From contig NZ_JAERRL010000009.1 in NCBI RefSeq assembly GCF_016741785.1, positions 62,001 through 126,000 of the forward strand: DNA of 64,000 bases, given 5' to 3'. The DNA is from Streptomyces sp. 7-21 (GTDB lineage: Bacteria; Actinomycetota; Actinomycetes; Streptomycetales; Streptomycetaceae). A program made the position numbers and the translations under genes. This document shows, in pieces, positions 1 to 8,108 of this stretch (its first letter is position 1; every line of letters starts with the position of its first letter). The notes beneath the pieces are model-generated. The model had not been told where the DNA came from. It did no database searches and worked only from the letters and a program-made list of their open reading frames with translations.

Positions 1-1
1 A

Positions 2-115
2 CGCAGGCTCGTCCACGCGCTGCGCGGTTCCCAACTCGACGGCCTGCTCAGCGAAAAGGTCCGGCAGAAGAATGCTGAATCCGCCACCAGCGCACAGCTG
101 CGGCAGGGAAGATGA
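2..115 (+). CDS. 3' end of an unidentified gene (partial)
   Basis: An open frame enters from the left edge and stops with TGA at 113-115, giving a 37-residue tail that begins RRLVHALRGSQLDGLL. Third codon positions are mostly G or C, as in real genes here, which favours this frame over the two others. The tail is charged and partly helical-looking but carries no motif I can name. The gene lies upstream of, and on the same strand as, the ABC exporter, but 316 bases separate them, so co-transcription is uncertain. Confidence 0.45.
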   Translation, partial: RRLVHALRGSQLDGLLSEKVRQKNAESATSAQLRQGR

Positions 116-366
116 GAGGGCTTCCGGCAGCGGAGACCGCCGGGACGAAAGCCGCGCGGGACATCGATGCGGTCACTCACCGTGGAATAGGGCGCGGCCT
201 CTCCAGACCGTTGCGCGCCCAGGGCGCGTGAATCTGTCCCGTGCATCCGAAGGCGCTGCGCGCGGGGCACTGCCCCCTGAGCCCGCTCGCGGGGCTGCCG
301 CGTCCGCGCGGCCCGGCGCCGGAGCGCGGGGCCGGGGTGACATCACGCACGGCCCGTAGGGTCATT

Positions 367-422
367 TGTCATAGCGAGGTGATGACACCAGCGCACTGCC
401 CGGCGGGCCGGGCGGCTGGTGT
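367..422 (+). promoter_or_regulatory. Inverted repeat and leader hairpin before the ABC exporter; rest of 116-431 holds no gene
   Basis: The 116-431 gap has no convincing gene. Near its right end TGTCAT (367-372) and ATGACA (382-387) form a 6-9-6 inverted repeat, which looks like an operator. It is followed by an imperfect hairpin whose outer stem pairs ACACCAGC (385-392) with GCTGGTGT (415-422), ten bases before the ATG at 432. A repressor or response-regulator site combined with a leader structure would fit a regulated exporter. The regulator is not visible in the window. Confidence 0.4.
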
Positions 423-431
423 GATCGAGGC

Positions 432-1322
432 ATGACTTCCTCACCCGTCATCGACGTCGACAACCTCAACGTCTGGTACGGCGCGTTCCACGCCGTGAAG
501 AACGTTTCCTTCCAGGTGCGGCGGGGCGAGCTGTACGCCCTGCTGGGCACCAACGGGGCGGGGAAGACCTCGACGCTGGAAACAGTCGAGGGCCACCGCG
601 CGGCCTCGTCCGGCACGGTGCGGGTGTTCGGGCACAGCCCGCTCGACCGCGGTGCCGTGCGGCCCCGGATGGGCGTGATGCTCCAGGAAAGCGGCTTCTC
701 CCCCGACCTCACGGTGCGGGAAACGGTCAGGCTGATCGGAAAGCTCAGCGGCCGGACCGGCAGCGTCGGCCACGTGCTCGCCATCGCGGGTCTGACCGAG
801 AAGGCCAGCACGCGGGTGTCGCAGCTCTCCGGCGGCGAGAAGCGGCGGCTGGACTTCGCGACCGCCGTGTACGGCACGCCGGAGCTGGTGTTCCTGGACG
901 AGCCGACGACCGGGCTGGACATCCGCTCCCGCGACAGCCTGTGGCAGGCGGTGGACCGGCTGCGCGAGGCGGGCTCGACGATCGTGCTGACTACGCACTA
1001 CCTGGAGGAGGCCCAGCAGCGGGCCGACCGCATCGGGCTGATGCACCGGGGCACGCTCCACCGCGAGGGGACCGTGCACGAGCTGACGCGGGCCCTCCCG
1101 GCCACCATCCGGTTCTCTCTCCCCCGGCCCGCTCCCGTGCTGCCGCTGCCCGCCACCAGCACGGGGGACGGCGCCTTCCTCTTGGAGACGTTCGCGCTCC
1201 AGAAGGACCTGCACACGCTGCTGCACTGGGCGCACGAAAACGCCGTGGAGCTGAGCGGGCTCGAGGCCGGGCCGACCAGGCTCGACGATGTCTTCCGTTC
1301 CCTTACCACCGAGGGCGAGTGA
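432..1322 (+). CDS. ABC-2 type exporter, ATP-binding subunit
   Basis: This 296-residue protein is a single ABC ATPase of the DrrA/CcmA-like class that powers export of drugs, lipids or antibiotics. The Walker A motif GTNGAGKTS is at residues 39-47, the signature LSGGE at 132-136, Walker B LVFLDEP at 152-158, and the switch histidine lies in TTHYLEE about 30 residues later. The roughly 100-residue extension after the ABC core is usual for this class. An ABC-2 permease follows about 70 bases downstream and is the obvious partner. The start at 432 has only a poorly spaced GAGG in front of it. The exported substrate cannot be told from sequence. Confidence 0.9.
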   Translation: MTSSPVIDVDNLNVWYGAFHAVKNVSFQVRRGELYALLGTNGAGKTSTLETVEGHRAASSGTVRVFGHSPLDRGAVRPRMGVMLQESGFSPDLTVRETVRLIGKLSGRTGSVGHVLAIAGLTEKASTRVSQLSGGEKRRLDFATAVYGTPELVFLDEPTTGLDIRSRDSLWQAVDRLREAGSTIVLTTHYLEEAQQRADRIGLMHRGTLHREGTVHELTRALPATIRFSLPRPAPVLPLPATSTGDGAFLLETFALQKDLHTLLHWAHENAVELSGLEAGPTRLDDVFRSLTTEGE

Positions 1323-1391
1323 TGTCCCCTCTCCCCCGTCTTCTGCTCTCCCGTTATCCCGTTGTCCACTCCGACACGAGGCGTTGTCCCC

Positions 1392-2111
1392 ATGGTTGCC
1401 ATCGCGTTCAGCGAACTGATCCAGATCTTCCGGAACCGGCTGGTCCTGGTCACCAGCCTCCTCATGCCCGCCGCCGTATCGGCGTTCTTCGTCTCCTACC
1501 ACGAGGACATCGCCGAGCAGGCCAGCCTCGGGTACATCGCGGCCGTGGTGCTCTTCGTCGTGGCGGCGATCGGGCTGTACACCTCGGCGGTGACGACGCT
1601 CGCGTCCCGCAGGCAGAACCTGTTCCTCAAGCGGCTGCGCTCCACGGCAGCGGGTGACACCGGCATCCTGACGGGGCTGCTGCTCCCGGTCGTCGCCATG
1701 GCGCTCCTCCAGGTGACCGTGATGCTGGCCGTGCTGGCGGGCGTCGCGGGCGGTCCGGCGAACGCGCCGCTGCTGGCGGTGGCCGTGCTGGCGACGACCG
1801 CGATGATGACGGCGCTCGGGCTGGCGACGGCAGGGCTGACGAACTCGCCGGAGCACGCCCAGGTGACCACGCTGCCCGTCACCCTCGCCACCCTCTCCGC
1901 GGCCAGCTGGGTGGGCATGACCGGCACGGCGGAGCTGACGCAGGTCAAGCGGCTGCTGCCCGGCGGCGCGGCGACCGAACTCGTCCTCAACGCCTGGGAC
2001 GGCGGGGCAACCGTCGCCGAGTCGCTGCGTCTGCTGGTGCCGACGCTGGGCTGGGTCGTCCTGTCCGTCTGGCTGGCCACGCGGTTCTTCCGCTGGGAGC
2101 CGCGCCGGTAG
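1392..2111 (+). CDS. ABC-2 type exporter, permease subunit
   Basis: This 239-residue membrane protein has about six hydrophobic segments, as in the ABC-2 transporter family, with the usual amphipathic N-terminus (VAIAFSELIQIFRNR). It should form the membrane channel for the ATPase encoded just upstream. I chose the ATG at 1392 because GAGG at 1378-1381 sits ten bases before it; an in-frame TTG at 1362 would add ten residues without a better ribosome site. The 3' end faces hrdA tail to tail. The substrate is unknown. Confidence 0.85.
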   Translation: MVAIAFSELIQIFRNRLVLVTSLLMPAAVSAFFVSYHEDIAEQASLGYIAAVVLFVVAAIGLYTSAVTTLASRRQNLFLKRLRSTAAGDTGILTGLLLPVVAMALLQVTVMLAVLAGVAGGPANAPLLAVAVLATTAMMTALGLATAGLTNSPEHAQVTTLPVTLATLSAASWVGMTGTAELTQVKRLLPGGAATELVLNAWDGGATVAESLRLLVPTLGWVVLSVWLATRFFRWEPRR

Positions 2112-2264
2112 CCGACGCCGCGTCCGCCCGGCTGCGCGTGCCCGTCGAGGCGGGCTTCCCGCATCGGGGAGGTCCACGAGGCGGTGCGGCGCCGCCGAGG
2201 CCACCGACACGCGTCTGGGGACGCTGCCGCTGGTGCGCGGGGGAAGGGGGGGAGCGGCGCCGGG

Positions 2265-3263
2265 TCAGTCGAGGTAGCCGCGGAGCTGTTCGGCGTAGGT
2301 GTGGTCGCGGAGCTTGGTGAGCGTCTTGTGCTCGATCTGGCGGATGCGTTCCCGGGTCACCCCGAAGAGGCGGCCGATCTCCTCCAGGGTGCGGGGCCGG
2401 CCGTCCAGCAGGCCGTACCGCAGCTCCACGACGCGGCGTTCGCGGTCGGCCAGGGTCGAGAGGACGGCCTCCAGCTGCTCGCGCAGCAGCAGAAAGGCGG
2501 CGGACTCGGCCGGAGAAGGGATATCGGCGTCCTCGATGAGATCGCCGAGGTTGACATCGTCCTCGTCGCCGATGGGCGCCTGGAGCGAGACGGGGTCCTG
2601 GGCCAGCCGCAGGATCTCGGTGACCCGGGCGGGCGTCAGGCCCAGCAGCACCGCGATCTCCTCCGCCGACGGCTCGTAGCCGCGCTCCTGGAGCACCCGG
2701 CGCTGCACCCGGACGACGCGGTTGATCAGCTCCACGACGTGCACCGGGACGCGGATGGTGCGGGCCTGGTCGGCGATGGCCCGGGACATCGCCTGTCTTA
2801 TCCACCACGTGGCGTACGTCGAGAACTTGAAGCCGCGCGTGTAGTCGAACTTCTCGACCGCCCTGATGAGGCCGAGGTTGCCCTCCTGCACCAGATCGAG
2901 CATGGTCAGGCCCCGGCCGACGTACCGCTTGGCGACCGAGACCACCAGCCGGAGGTTAGCCTCGATCAGCTTCCGCTTGGCCAGGCGGCCCCGGACCACG
3001 AGCCGGTCCAGGTCGAGGGCGAGCCGGTCGTCCAGGTCCGTGGCGGAGCCCAGCTTCTCCTCGGCGAACAGCCCGGCCTCGATGCGGCGGGCCAGCTCCA
3101 CCTCCTCGGAGGCGGACAGCAGCGGGATCCGGCCGATCTCGCGCAGGTACTGACGGAACAGATCACCCCCCGCGCCCGGTGACTCGGGCCGCGGGACGCT
3201 TCCCTGCCTGGCGGGCAGGAGAGCGGCGGCCGGGGGCTCGCTGGTGAGCGTCTGCGTCTGCAC
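2265..3263 (-). CDS. hrdA: RNA polymerase sigma factor HrdA-type (group 2 sigma-70)
   Basis: This non-essential relative of the principal sigma factor HrdB directs RNA polymerase to promoters. Of 332 residues, region 1.2 ([16 protein letters not shown]) is near 34-49, region 2 with the -10 reading helix ([16 protein letters not shown]) near 140-155, and region 4 with the -35 helix-turn-helix ([18 protein letters not shown]) near 295-315. The sequence matches my memory of Streptomyces HrdA closely, including the end LRGYLD. The GTG at 3263 is chosen because GGAGG lies seven bases upstream; a longer frame to 3350 has no such site. dnaG lies just upstream on the same strand. Confidence 0.9.
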   Translation of the reverse strand: MQTQTLTSEPPAAALLPARQGSVPRPESPGAGGDLFRQYLREIGRIPLLSASEEVELARRIEAGLFAEEKLGSATDLDDRLALDLDRLVVRGRLAKRKLIEANLRLVVSVAKRYVGRGLTMLDLVQEGNLGLIRAVEKFDYTRGFKFSTYATWWIRQAMSRAIADQARTIRVPVHVVELINRVVRVQRRVLQERGYEPSAEEIAVLLGLTPARVTEILRLAQDPVSLQAPIGDEDDVNLGDLIEDADIPSPAESAAFLLLREQLEAVLSTLADRERRVVELRYGLLDGRPRTLEEIGRLFGVTRERIRQIEHKTLTKLRDHTYAEQLRGYLD

Positions 3264-3399
3264 GGGGCGGCCTCCAGGTGGTCGCTGCCGGAGCGGCACG
3301 CACCCAGTGTGGGGTACGACACACCTTTGCCACGAGAGTCGTGCGCCCACTTTCGCGAAGACAATCTGACGGAGCCGTGACCACCGGCGCCCGGCCGCT

Positions 3400-5346
3400 T
3401 CAGCCGTACAGCGCCGCCGCCCCGCGCTCGCGCAGGTCGGTGCGGTAGCGCTGGAGCGTCCACAGCTCCTGGCGCACGGCCGCCGCGCCGTCCGTGTCGC
3501 CCTGCGCCTCCAGGCGGCGGGCGGTGGACTCGTAGTCCGTCATGCGCTGGTCCACGGCGGCCAGGCGGACCCGCACCAGCTGCTCGCCCGCGTAGTACTC
3601 GTCCGGCTCGCGGCTGGTGCGCAGCGGCTCGACGGCCAGCTCGGTGACGAGACTGCGGACCGAGTCGTCGGGGGCGGCCTCCCGGACGCGCGTGAGGTAG
3701 CCGCCGTCTCCGGCGGCGGAGGCGACGCCGCCCGCCTCGGCGATCACGCGGCGGACCACGGCGTACTGCGGGGCGGTGAACTCGTCTTCGCCGTAGGCGT
3801 CGAACACCGGGGAGACCAGGTGCGGGAACTGGAGCGCCAGCTTCAGCAGCTCCCGCTCCGCGAGCAGGGCGGGGCTGCGGAGGTTCAGCGGGGGCCCGGC
3901 CGGGCGGGGGGCCGGGGCCGCGGGCGCCGCGGCGGCGGACGGGGAGCCGGGGCCGGGCCGCGCGTCGCGCGGGGCGCGGCGCTCGCCGGGCCGGGCCCGC
4001 TCGCGGTCCCAGCGGGCGAGCTGCGCCACCCGCCGCACCACGAACCGCTCGTCGGGAATGCCGACAAGGCCCGCCAGCCGCACGGCGTACTCGTGCTGGA
4101 GCGAGCTGTCCTTGATCCGGGCGACGACGGGCGCCGCGTGCTCCAGGGCGGCGGAACGGCCCTCGGCCGTCTCCAGGTTGTGCTGGCTGACGATGGACCG
4201 CACCGCGAAGTCGAACAGCGGCGAGCGGGACTCGACCAGCCGGGCCACGGCCTCGTCGCCCTCGGCCAGGCGCAGCTCGCAGGGGTCCATGCCGCCGGGG
4301 GTGATGGCGATGGACGTGCGCGCCGCGAACTTCTGGTCGTCCTCGAACGCGCGGAGCGCCGCCTTCTGCCCGGCGGCGTCGCCGTCGAAGGTGAACACGA
4401 CCTCGCCGGCCGCGTGCGTGCTGGAGCTGTCCATCAGGACGCGGCGCAGGATCTTCACGTGCTCCCCGCCGAAGGCGGTGCCGCAGGTGGCGATCGCCGT
4501 CGTCACCCCGGCGAGGTGGCACGCCATGACATCGGTGTACCCCTCGACGACGACCGCCTGGTTGCGCTTGGCGATGTCCCGCTTGGCCAGGTCGATGCCG
4601 TACAGCACCTGCGACTTGCGGTAGATGGGGGTCTCCGGCGTGTTCAGGTACTTCGGGCCGTTGTCGTCGTCCCGCAGGCGGCGGGCGCCGAAGCCGACGA
4701 CCTCCCCGGTGATGTCCCGGATGGGCCAGACCAGCCGGCCCCGGAACCGGTCGATGGGCCCGCGGCGGCCCTCCTGGGCGATGCCGGATACCAGCAGCTC
4801 CCGGTCGGTGAAGCCGCGCCCGCGCAGGAACCGCACCACGTGGTCCCAGCCGGCCGGGGCGTATCCGACGCCGAAGTGCTCCGCGGCGGCCTGGTCGAAC
4901 CCCCGCTCCGCCAGGAAGCGGCGGCCGGCCTCGGCCTCGGGCGAGGACGCCAGCTGCTCCGCGTAGTAGGCGGCGGCCTCCCGGTGCGCCTCGACCAGGC
5001 GGGTCCGCTCGCTGGCCTGCCGGCCCGGGGCGTACCCGCCGCGCTCGTACCGCAGCGTGATCCCGGCCTGGGCGGCCAGCCGCTCGACGGCCTCGGTGAA
5101 CGACAGGTGCTCGATCTTCATGACGAAGCTGAGCGTGTCGCCGCCTTCCTGGCAGCCGAAGCAGTGGTACAGGCCCTTGCTGGGGCTGACCTGGAACGAG
5201 GGCGTCTTCTCGTCGTGGAACGGGCACAGGCCCTTCAGGTTCCCGCCGCCGGCGCTCTTCAGCTGGAGGTATTCGGAGACGACGGCGTCGATGGGGATCG
5301 CGTCCCGCACCGCCCTCACGTCGTCGTCGTTGATCCTCCCGGCCAC
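3400..5346 (-). CDS. dnaG: DNA primase DnaG
   Basis: DnaG makes the RNA primers for lagging-strand DNA synthesis. The 648-residue protein has the CHC2 zinc finger (C41, H44, C62, C65), then the RNA polymerase core with the TOPRIM acidic motifs VVVEGYTD and FTFDGDAAG, then a Pro/Ala-rich linker and a C-terminal helicase-interaction region. The GTG at 5346 gives the usual start [10 protein letters not shown]; an ATG at 5376 would add ten residues. In many actinobacteria dgt lies directly beside dnaG, but here dgt is about 14 kb away. hrdA follows 136 bases downstream on the same strand. Confidence 0.97.
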   Translation of the reverse strand: MAGRINDDDVRAVRDAIPIDAVVSEYLQLKSAGGGNLKGLCPFHDEKTPSFQVSPSKGLYHCFGCQEGGDTLSFVMKIEHLSFTEAVERLAAQAGITLRYERGGYAPGRQASERTRLVEAHREAAAYYAEQLASSPEAEAGRRFLAERGFDQAAAEHFGVGYAPAGWDHVVRFLRGRGFTDRELLVSGIAQEGRRGPIDRFRGRLVWPIRDITGEVVGFGARRLRDDDNGPKYLNTPETPIYRKSQVLYGIDLAKRDIAKRNQAVVVEGYTDVMACHLAGVTTAIATCGTAFGGEHVKILRRVLMDSSSTHAAGEVVFTFDGDAAGQKAALRAFEDDQKFAARTSIAITPGGMDPCELRLAEGDEAVARLVESRSPLFDFAVRSIVSQHNLETAEGRSAALEHAAPVVARIKDSSLQHEYAVRLAGLVGIPDERFVVRRVAQLARWDRERARPGERRAPRDARPGPGSPSAAAAPAAPAPRPAGPPLNLRSPALLAERELLKLALQFPHLVSPVFDAYGEDEFTAPQYAVVRRVIAEAGGVASAAGDGGYLTRVREAAPDDSVRSLVTELAVEPLRTSREPDEYYAGEQLVRVRLAAVDQRMTDYESTARRLEAQGDTDGAAAVRQELWTLQRYRTDLRERGAAALYG

Positions 5347-5409
5347 GGAGGGAAGTCTACGGCGGACCGCTGACATCCCGGCCGGGCGGCCGGGGCGGCG
5401 CCGGCGGTG

Positions 5410-6201
5410 TCAGGGCTTGCGGGCGACCCCGCCGTACTGGTGGACCTCGGCGGGCAGGCCCAGGGCGAGGGAGTCGGGGCGCCAGCGCGAGCACGACACG
5501 AAGCCCGGCTCGACCAGCTCCAGGCCGTCGAAGAAGCGGGCCAGCTCCTGCGGCGAGCGGAGGATGTACGGCACGGACCCGCCCTGGTTGTAGCGGGCGA
5601 TGGCCGCCACGTACTCCTCGCTGGTGCTGGTGGAGTCGTAGTGGGCGAGGTAGCTGCCGGAGGGCAGGGCGGTCAGCAGGCGGCGGACGATGGACCTGGC
5701 CTCCTCGTAGTCCTCGATGTGGCCGAGGACGCCCATCAGCAGCAGGGCGACCGGGCGGCTGAGGTCGAGGCGCTCCGCTGCCCGGGCGAGGATCGTCTCC
5801 GGCTCGTGCAGGTCGGCGTCCACGTAGTGGGTGCCGCCGCTGGTGGCGCTGGTCAGCAGGGCACGGGCGTGGGCGAGCACGAGGGGGTCGTTGTCGACGT
5901 AGACCACGCGGGCGTCCGGAGCGAGACGCTGCGCGATCTCGTGGGTGTTGTCCACGTTGGGCAGGCCGGTGCCGATGTCGAGGAACTGGCGGATGCCCTC
6001 CTCCCCCGCCAGGTGGCGCACGACGCGGGCGAGGTAGTAGCGGGCGGCACGGGCACCGTCCACGATGCCGGGGAAGACCGCGCGGAACTCGTCCCCCGCG
6101 GCGCGGTCCACGGGGTAGTGGTCCTTGCCGCCCAGCCAGTAGTTCCAGATGCGCGCGGAGTGGGGGACGGTGGTGTCGATCCTGCTGTCCTCGGTGCCCA
6201 T
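5410..6201 (-). CDS. SAM-dependent methyltransferase, DUF574 family
   Basis: This 263-residue protein belongs to a family abundant in Streptomyces (DUF574/Methyltransf_19) and is predicted to use S-adenosylmethionine. The N-terminal family block IWNYWLGGKDHYPVDR is at residues 18-33. The SAM-binding loop FLDIGTGLP is near 73-81, followed by VVYVDNDPLVLAHARAL, whose acidic residue would contact the ribose. Length is typical. No substrate is known for most members, and neighbours do not identify one. It sits alone upstream of dnaG on the same strand, separated by about 60 bases. Confidence 0.88.
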   Translation of the reverse strand: MGTEDSRIDTTVPHSARIWNYWLGGKDHYPVDRAAGDEFRAVFPGIVDGARAARYYLARVVRHLAGEEGIRQFLDIGTGLPNVDNTHEIAQRLAPDARVVYVDNDPLVLAHARALLTSATSGGTHYVDADLHEPETILARAAERLDLSRPVALLLMGVLGHIEDYEEARSIVRRLLTALPSGSYLAHYDSTSTSEEYVAAIARYNQGGSVPYILRSPQELARFFDGLELVEPGFVSCSRWRPDSLALGLPAEVHQYGGVARKP

Positions 6202-6283
6202 GGCTGATCAACTTACGGCGGCCGGACCGCACGTCAAGTGGGCCGGTTCCGGCCCCAGCGCCGGGGTGACGCGGCGGCCGCGC

Positions 6284-7162
6284 TCAGCCGGAGCCGGCCG
6301 GGCTCTCCTCCGCCGCGGCGGGCCCGAGCACACCGAGCAGCGCCAGCGCCTCGGCGTCCCGCGACCCGGGCGGCGCGCTGTAGAGCACCAGGTGCTGGTC
6401 GCGGTCGGTGAGCGCCAGGGTGTCGCAGTCGACGGTGACGCTCCCGACGACCGGGTGGTGGAAGGTCTTGGTGAGCATCGGGGCGACGCGCACCTCGTGC
6501 TGGTCCCAGAGCCGGCTGAACTCGGAGCTGGTCTCGCGCAGTTCGGCGACCAGCCGGGCCACGTCGGGGTCGGCGGGGTAGCGGGCGAGGGCGCAGCGCA
6601 GGCTGGCGACGGCGAGGCGGCGGAACTCGGAGCCGTCCGAGAGGCCGTACAGCCGGGCGTCCCCGGGCCCGGTCCTTTCGGCGGCGGGCCCGGCGAACGC
6701 CCGCCAGGCCAGGTTGCGTTCGCGCGGGGTGAGCCGGCTGAAGTCCTCCATGAGCGCGGCGGCGAGGTCGTTCCACGCCAGCACCTCGTGCACGGCGGAG
6801 ACGACGATCGCGGCGGTGCCCGGCAGCCGTTCCAGCAGCCTGAGGACGCTCGGACGCACGTCGCGCCGGTGCCGTCCGGTGCGGCTGGGCGCGGTGCCCG
6901 CGAGGAGGTGCAGGTGCTCCGACTCGGCGTCCGTCAGCCGCAGCGCGCCCGCGATCCCGGCGAGCACCTCGGCCGAGGGCCTGGGCGCCCTGCCCTGTTC
7001 GAGCCGGACGTAGTACTCGGTGGAGATGTGCGCGAGGACGGCCACCTCCTCGCGGCGGAGCCCGGGGGTGCGGCGGCGCGGGCCCGCGGGCAGGCCCACG
7101 TCCTGCGGCCGGATCCGCTCGCGGCGGCTGCGCAGGAAGGCTCCCAGCTCTCGTCTGTCCAT
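6284..7162 (-). CDS. MmyB-like helix-turn-helix transcriptional regulator
   Basis: This 292-residue protein has an XRE-type helix-turn-helix at about residues 10-65 (including TPGLRREEVAVLAHISTEYY) and a PAS-like MmyB ligand domain in the remainder, where fatty-acyl ligands are thought to bind in the family. The ATG at 7162 gives MDRRELGAFLRSRRERI, the usual family start. It is divergent from a short-chain dehydrogenase gene at 7248, a common arrangement for this class. The shared 85-bp gap contains an inverted repeat that may be its operator. It is probably a repressor of itself and the dehydrogenase. Confidence 0.87.
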   Translation of the reverse strand: MDRRELGAFLRSRRERIRPQDVGLPAGPRRRTPGLRREEVAVLAHISTEYYVRLEQGRAPRPSAEVLAGIAGALRLTDAESEHLHLLAGTAPSRTGRHRRDVRPSVLRLLERLPGTAAIVVSAVHEVLAWNDLAAALMEDFSRLTPRERNLAWRAFAGPAAERTGPGDARLYGLSDGSEFRRLAVASLRCALARYPADPDVARLVAELRETSSEFSRLWDQHEVRVAPMLTKTFHHPVVGSVTVDCDTLALTDRDQHLVLYSAPPGSRDAEALALLGVLGPAAAEESPAGSG

Positions 7163-7197
7163 ACCGTGAGTGTGCCCGGAGTGCGGCGGCGGACCCT

Positions 7198-7212
7198 GGT
7201 ACAGCCTGTGCC
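7198..7212. promoter_or_regulatory. Candidate operator between the MmyB regulator and the dehydrogenase
   Basis: GGTACAG (7198-7204) and CTGTGCC (7206-7212) form a 7-1-7 inverted repeat with one mismatch, in the 85-bp gap between the two divergent genes. The position suits autorepression and control of the dehydrogenase. That the MmyB-like protein binds here is inference. Confidence 0.4.
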
Positions 7213-7247
7213 TGCCTACGGTCCGGCCGCCGCTCAACGCTGGCGTC

Positions 7248-8063
7248 ATGACGAACGACACGACACTGGGCGCGGCGCACGGCGCCGGGCAGGACGCCAC
7301 GCCTTCCGGGCTGCTCTCCGGGAAGGCCGTGCTCATCATCGGCGCCAGCCGCGGCATCGGCGAGGCGGCGGCCCGGCTGTTCGCCGAGGAGGGTGCCGCC
7401 GTGGTGCTCGCCGCCCGGTCCGCCGGCGCGCTGGAGCGGATCGCCGGCGAGATCCGCGCCGCTGGCGGAACGGCGGACGCGGTGCCGATGGACCTCGCCG
7501 ACCTCGGCAGCGTCCGGGCGGGGGTCGCGCGCGCGGCACAGCTGCACGGGCGGCTGGACGGCGCGTTCAACAACGGCGCGGCGGTCCCGCAGTCCGGGCC
7601 GCTGGACGTGGTGAGTGACGAGGACATCGAGCGGCAGTACGTGGTCAGCTTCCGTGCGCAGTGGGCGGCGATGACGGCCGAGGCGGCGGTCATGCGCGAA
7701 GGTGGCGGCGGGGCGATCGTGAACACCTCCAGCATCGGCAGCCGCCGCGCCACCCCGGAGCTGCCGGCGTACGCGGCGATGAAGCGGGCGCTCAACAGCC
7801 TCACCGAGACCGCCGCCGTGACGTGGGCCCGGGAGGGTGTCCGCGTCAACGGCCTCACCCCCGGCGGCACCGCGACGGCCATGCTGGAGGCGTGGGACGC
7901 CGCCTCTCCGGGCGTCATCAGGCAGGCGGCCGCGGCCACGCCGCTGGGGCGGCTCGCCCAGCCCCGGGAGGTGGCGGAGGCGGCCGCGTGGCTGCTGAGC
8001 GACCGGGCGTCGATGGTGACCGGCGCGATGCTGCCGGTGGACGGCGGCGCGGGCTGCCTCTGA
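7248..8063 (+). CDS. Short-chain dehydrogenase/reductase (SDR)
   Basis: This 271-residue protein is a classical SDR that should oxidise or reduce an alcohol/ketone using NAD(P). The nucleotide motif GASRGIG is at residues 32-38, followed by the NNGA element, the catalytic serine in NTSSIGS and the Y-x3-K pair in YAAMK. The C-terminal tail MLPVDGGAG is standard. The ATG at 7248 gives a short leader before the first strand. It is divergent from, and probably regulated by, the MmyB-like protein. The substrate cannot be deduced. Confidence 0.88.
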   Translation: MTNDTTLGAAHGAGQDATPSGLLSGKAVLIIGASRGIGEAAARLFAEEGAAVVLAARSAGALERIAGEIRAAGGTADAVPMDLADLGSVRAGVARAAQLHGRLDGAFNNGAAVPQSGPLDVVSDEDIERQYVVSFRAQWAAMTAEAAVMREGGGGAIVNTSSIGSRRATPELPAYAAMKRALNSLTETAAVTWAREGVRVNGLTPGGTATAMLEAWDAASPGVIRQAAAATPLGRLAQPREVAEAAAWLLSDRASMVTGAMLPVDGGAGCL

Positions 8064-8108
8064 CGCAGCGGCCGTCAGCCGGGCGGGGGGCGTTCCGGGG
8101 CTGGCTTG

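Noticed and set aside
2112..2264. A terminator between the ABC permease and hrdA
   Set aside because: Only short imperfect stems (such as GCGGG-CTT-CCCGC) were found, too weak to call.
6284..7939. A 551-residue version of the MmyB regulator extending over the dehydrogenase gene
   Set aside because: The extra N-terminal part is antisense to the SDR gene; the ATG at 7162 gives the normal family length.
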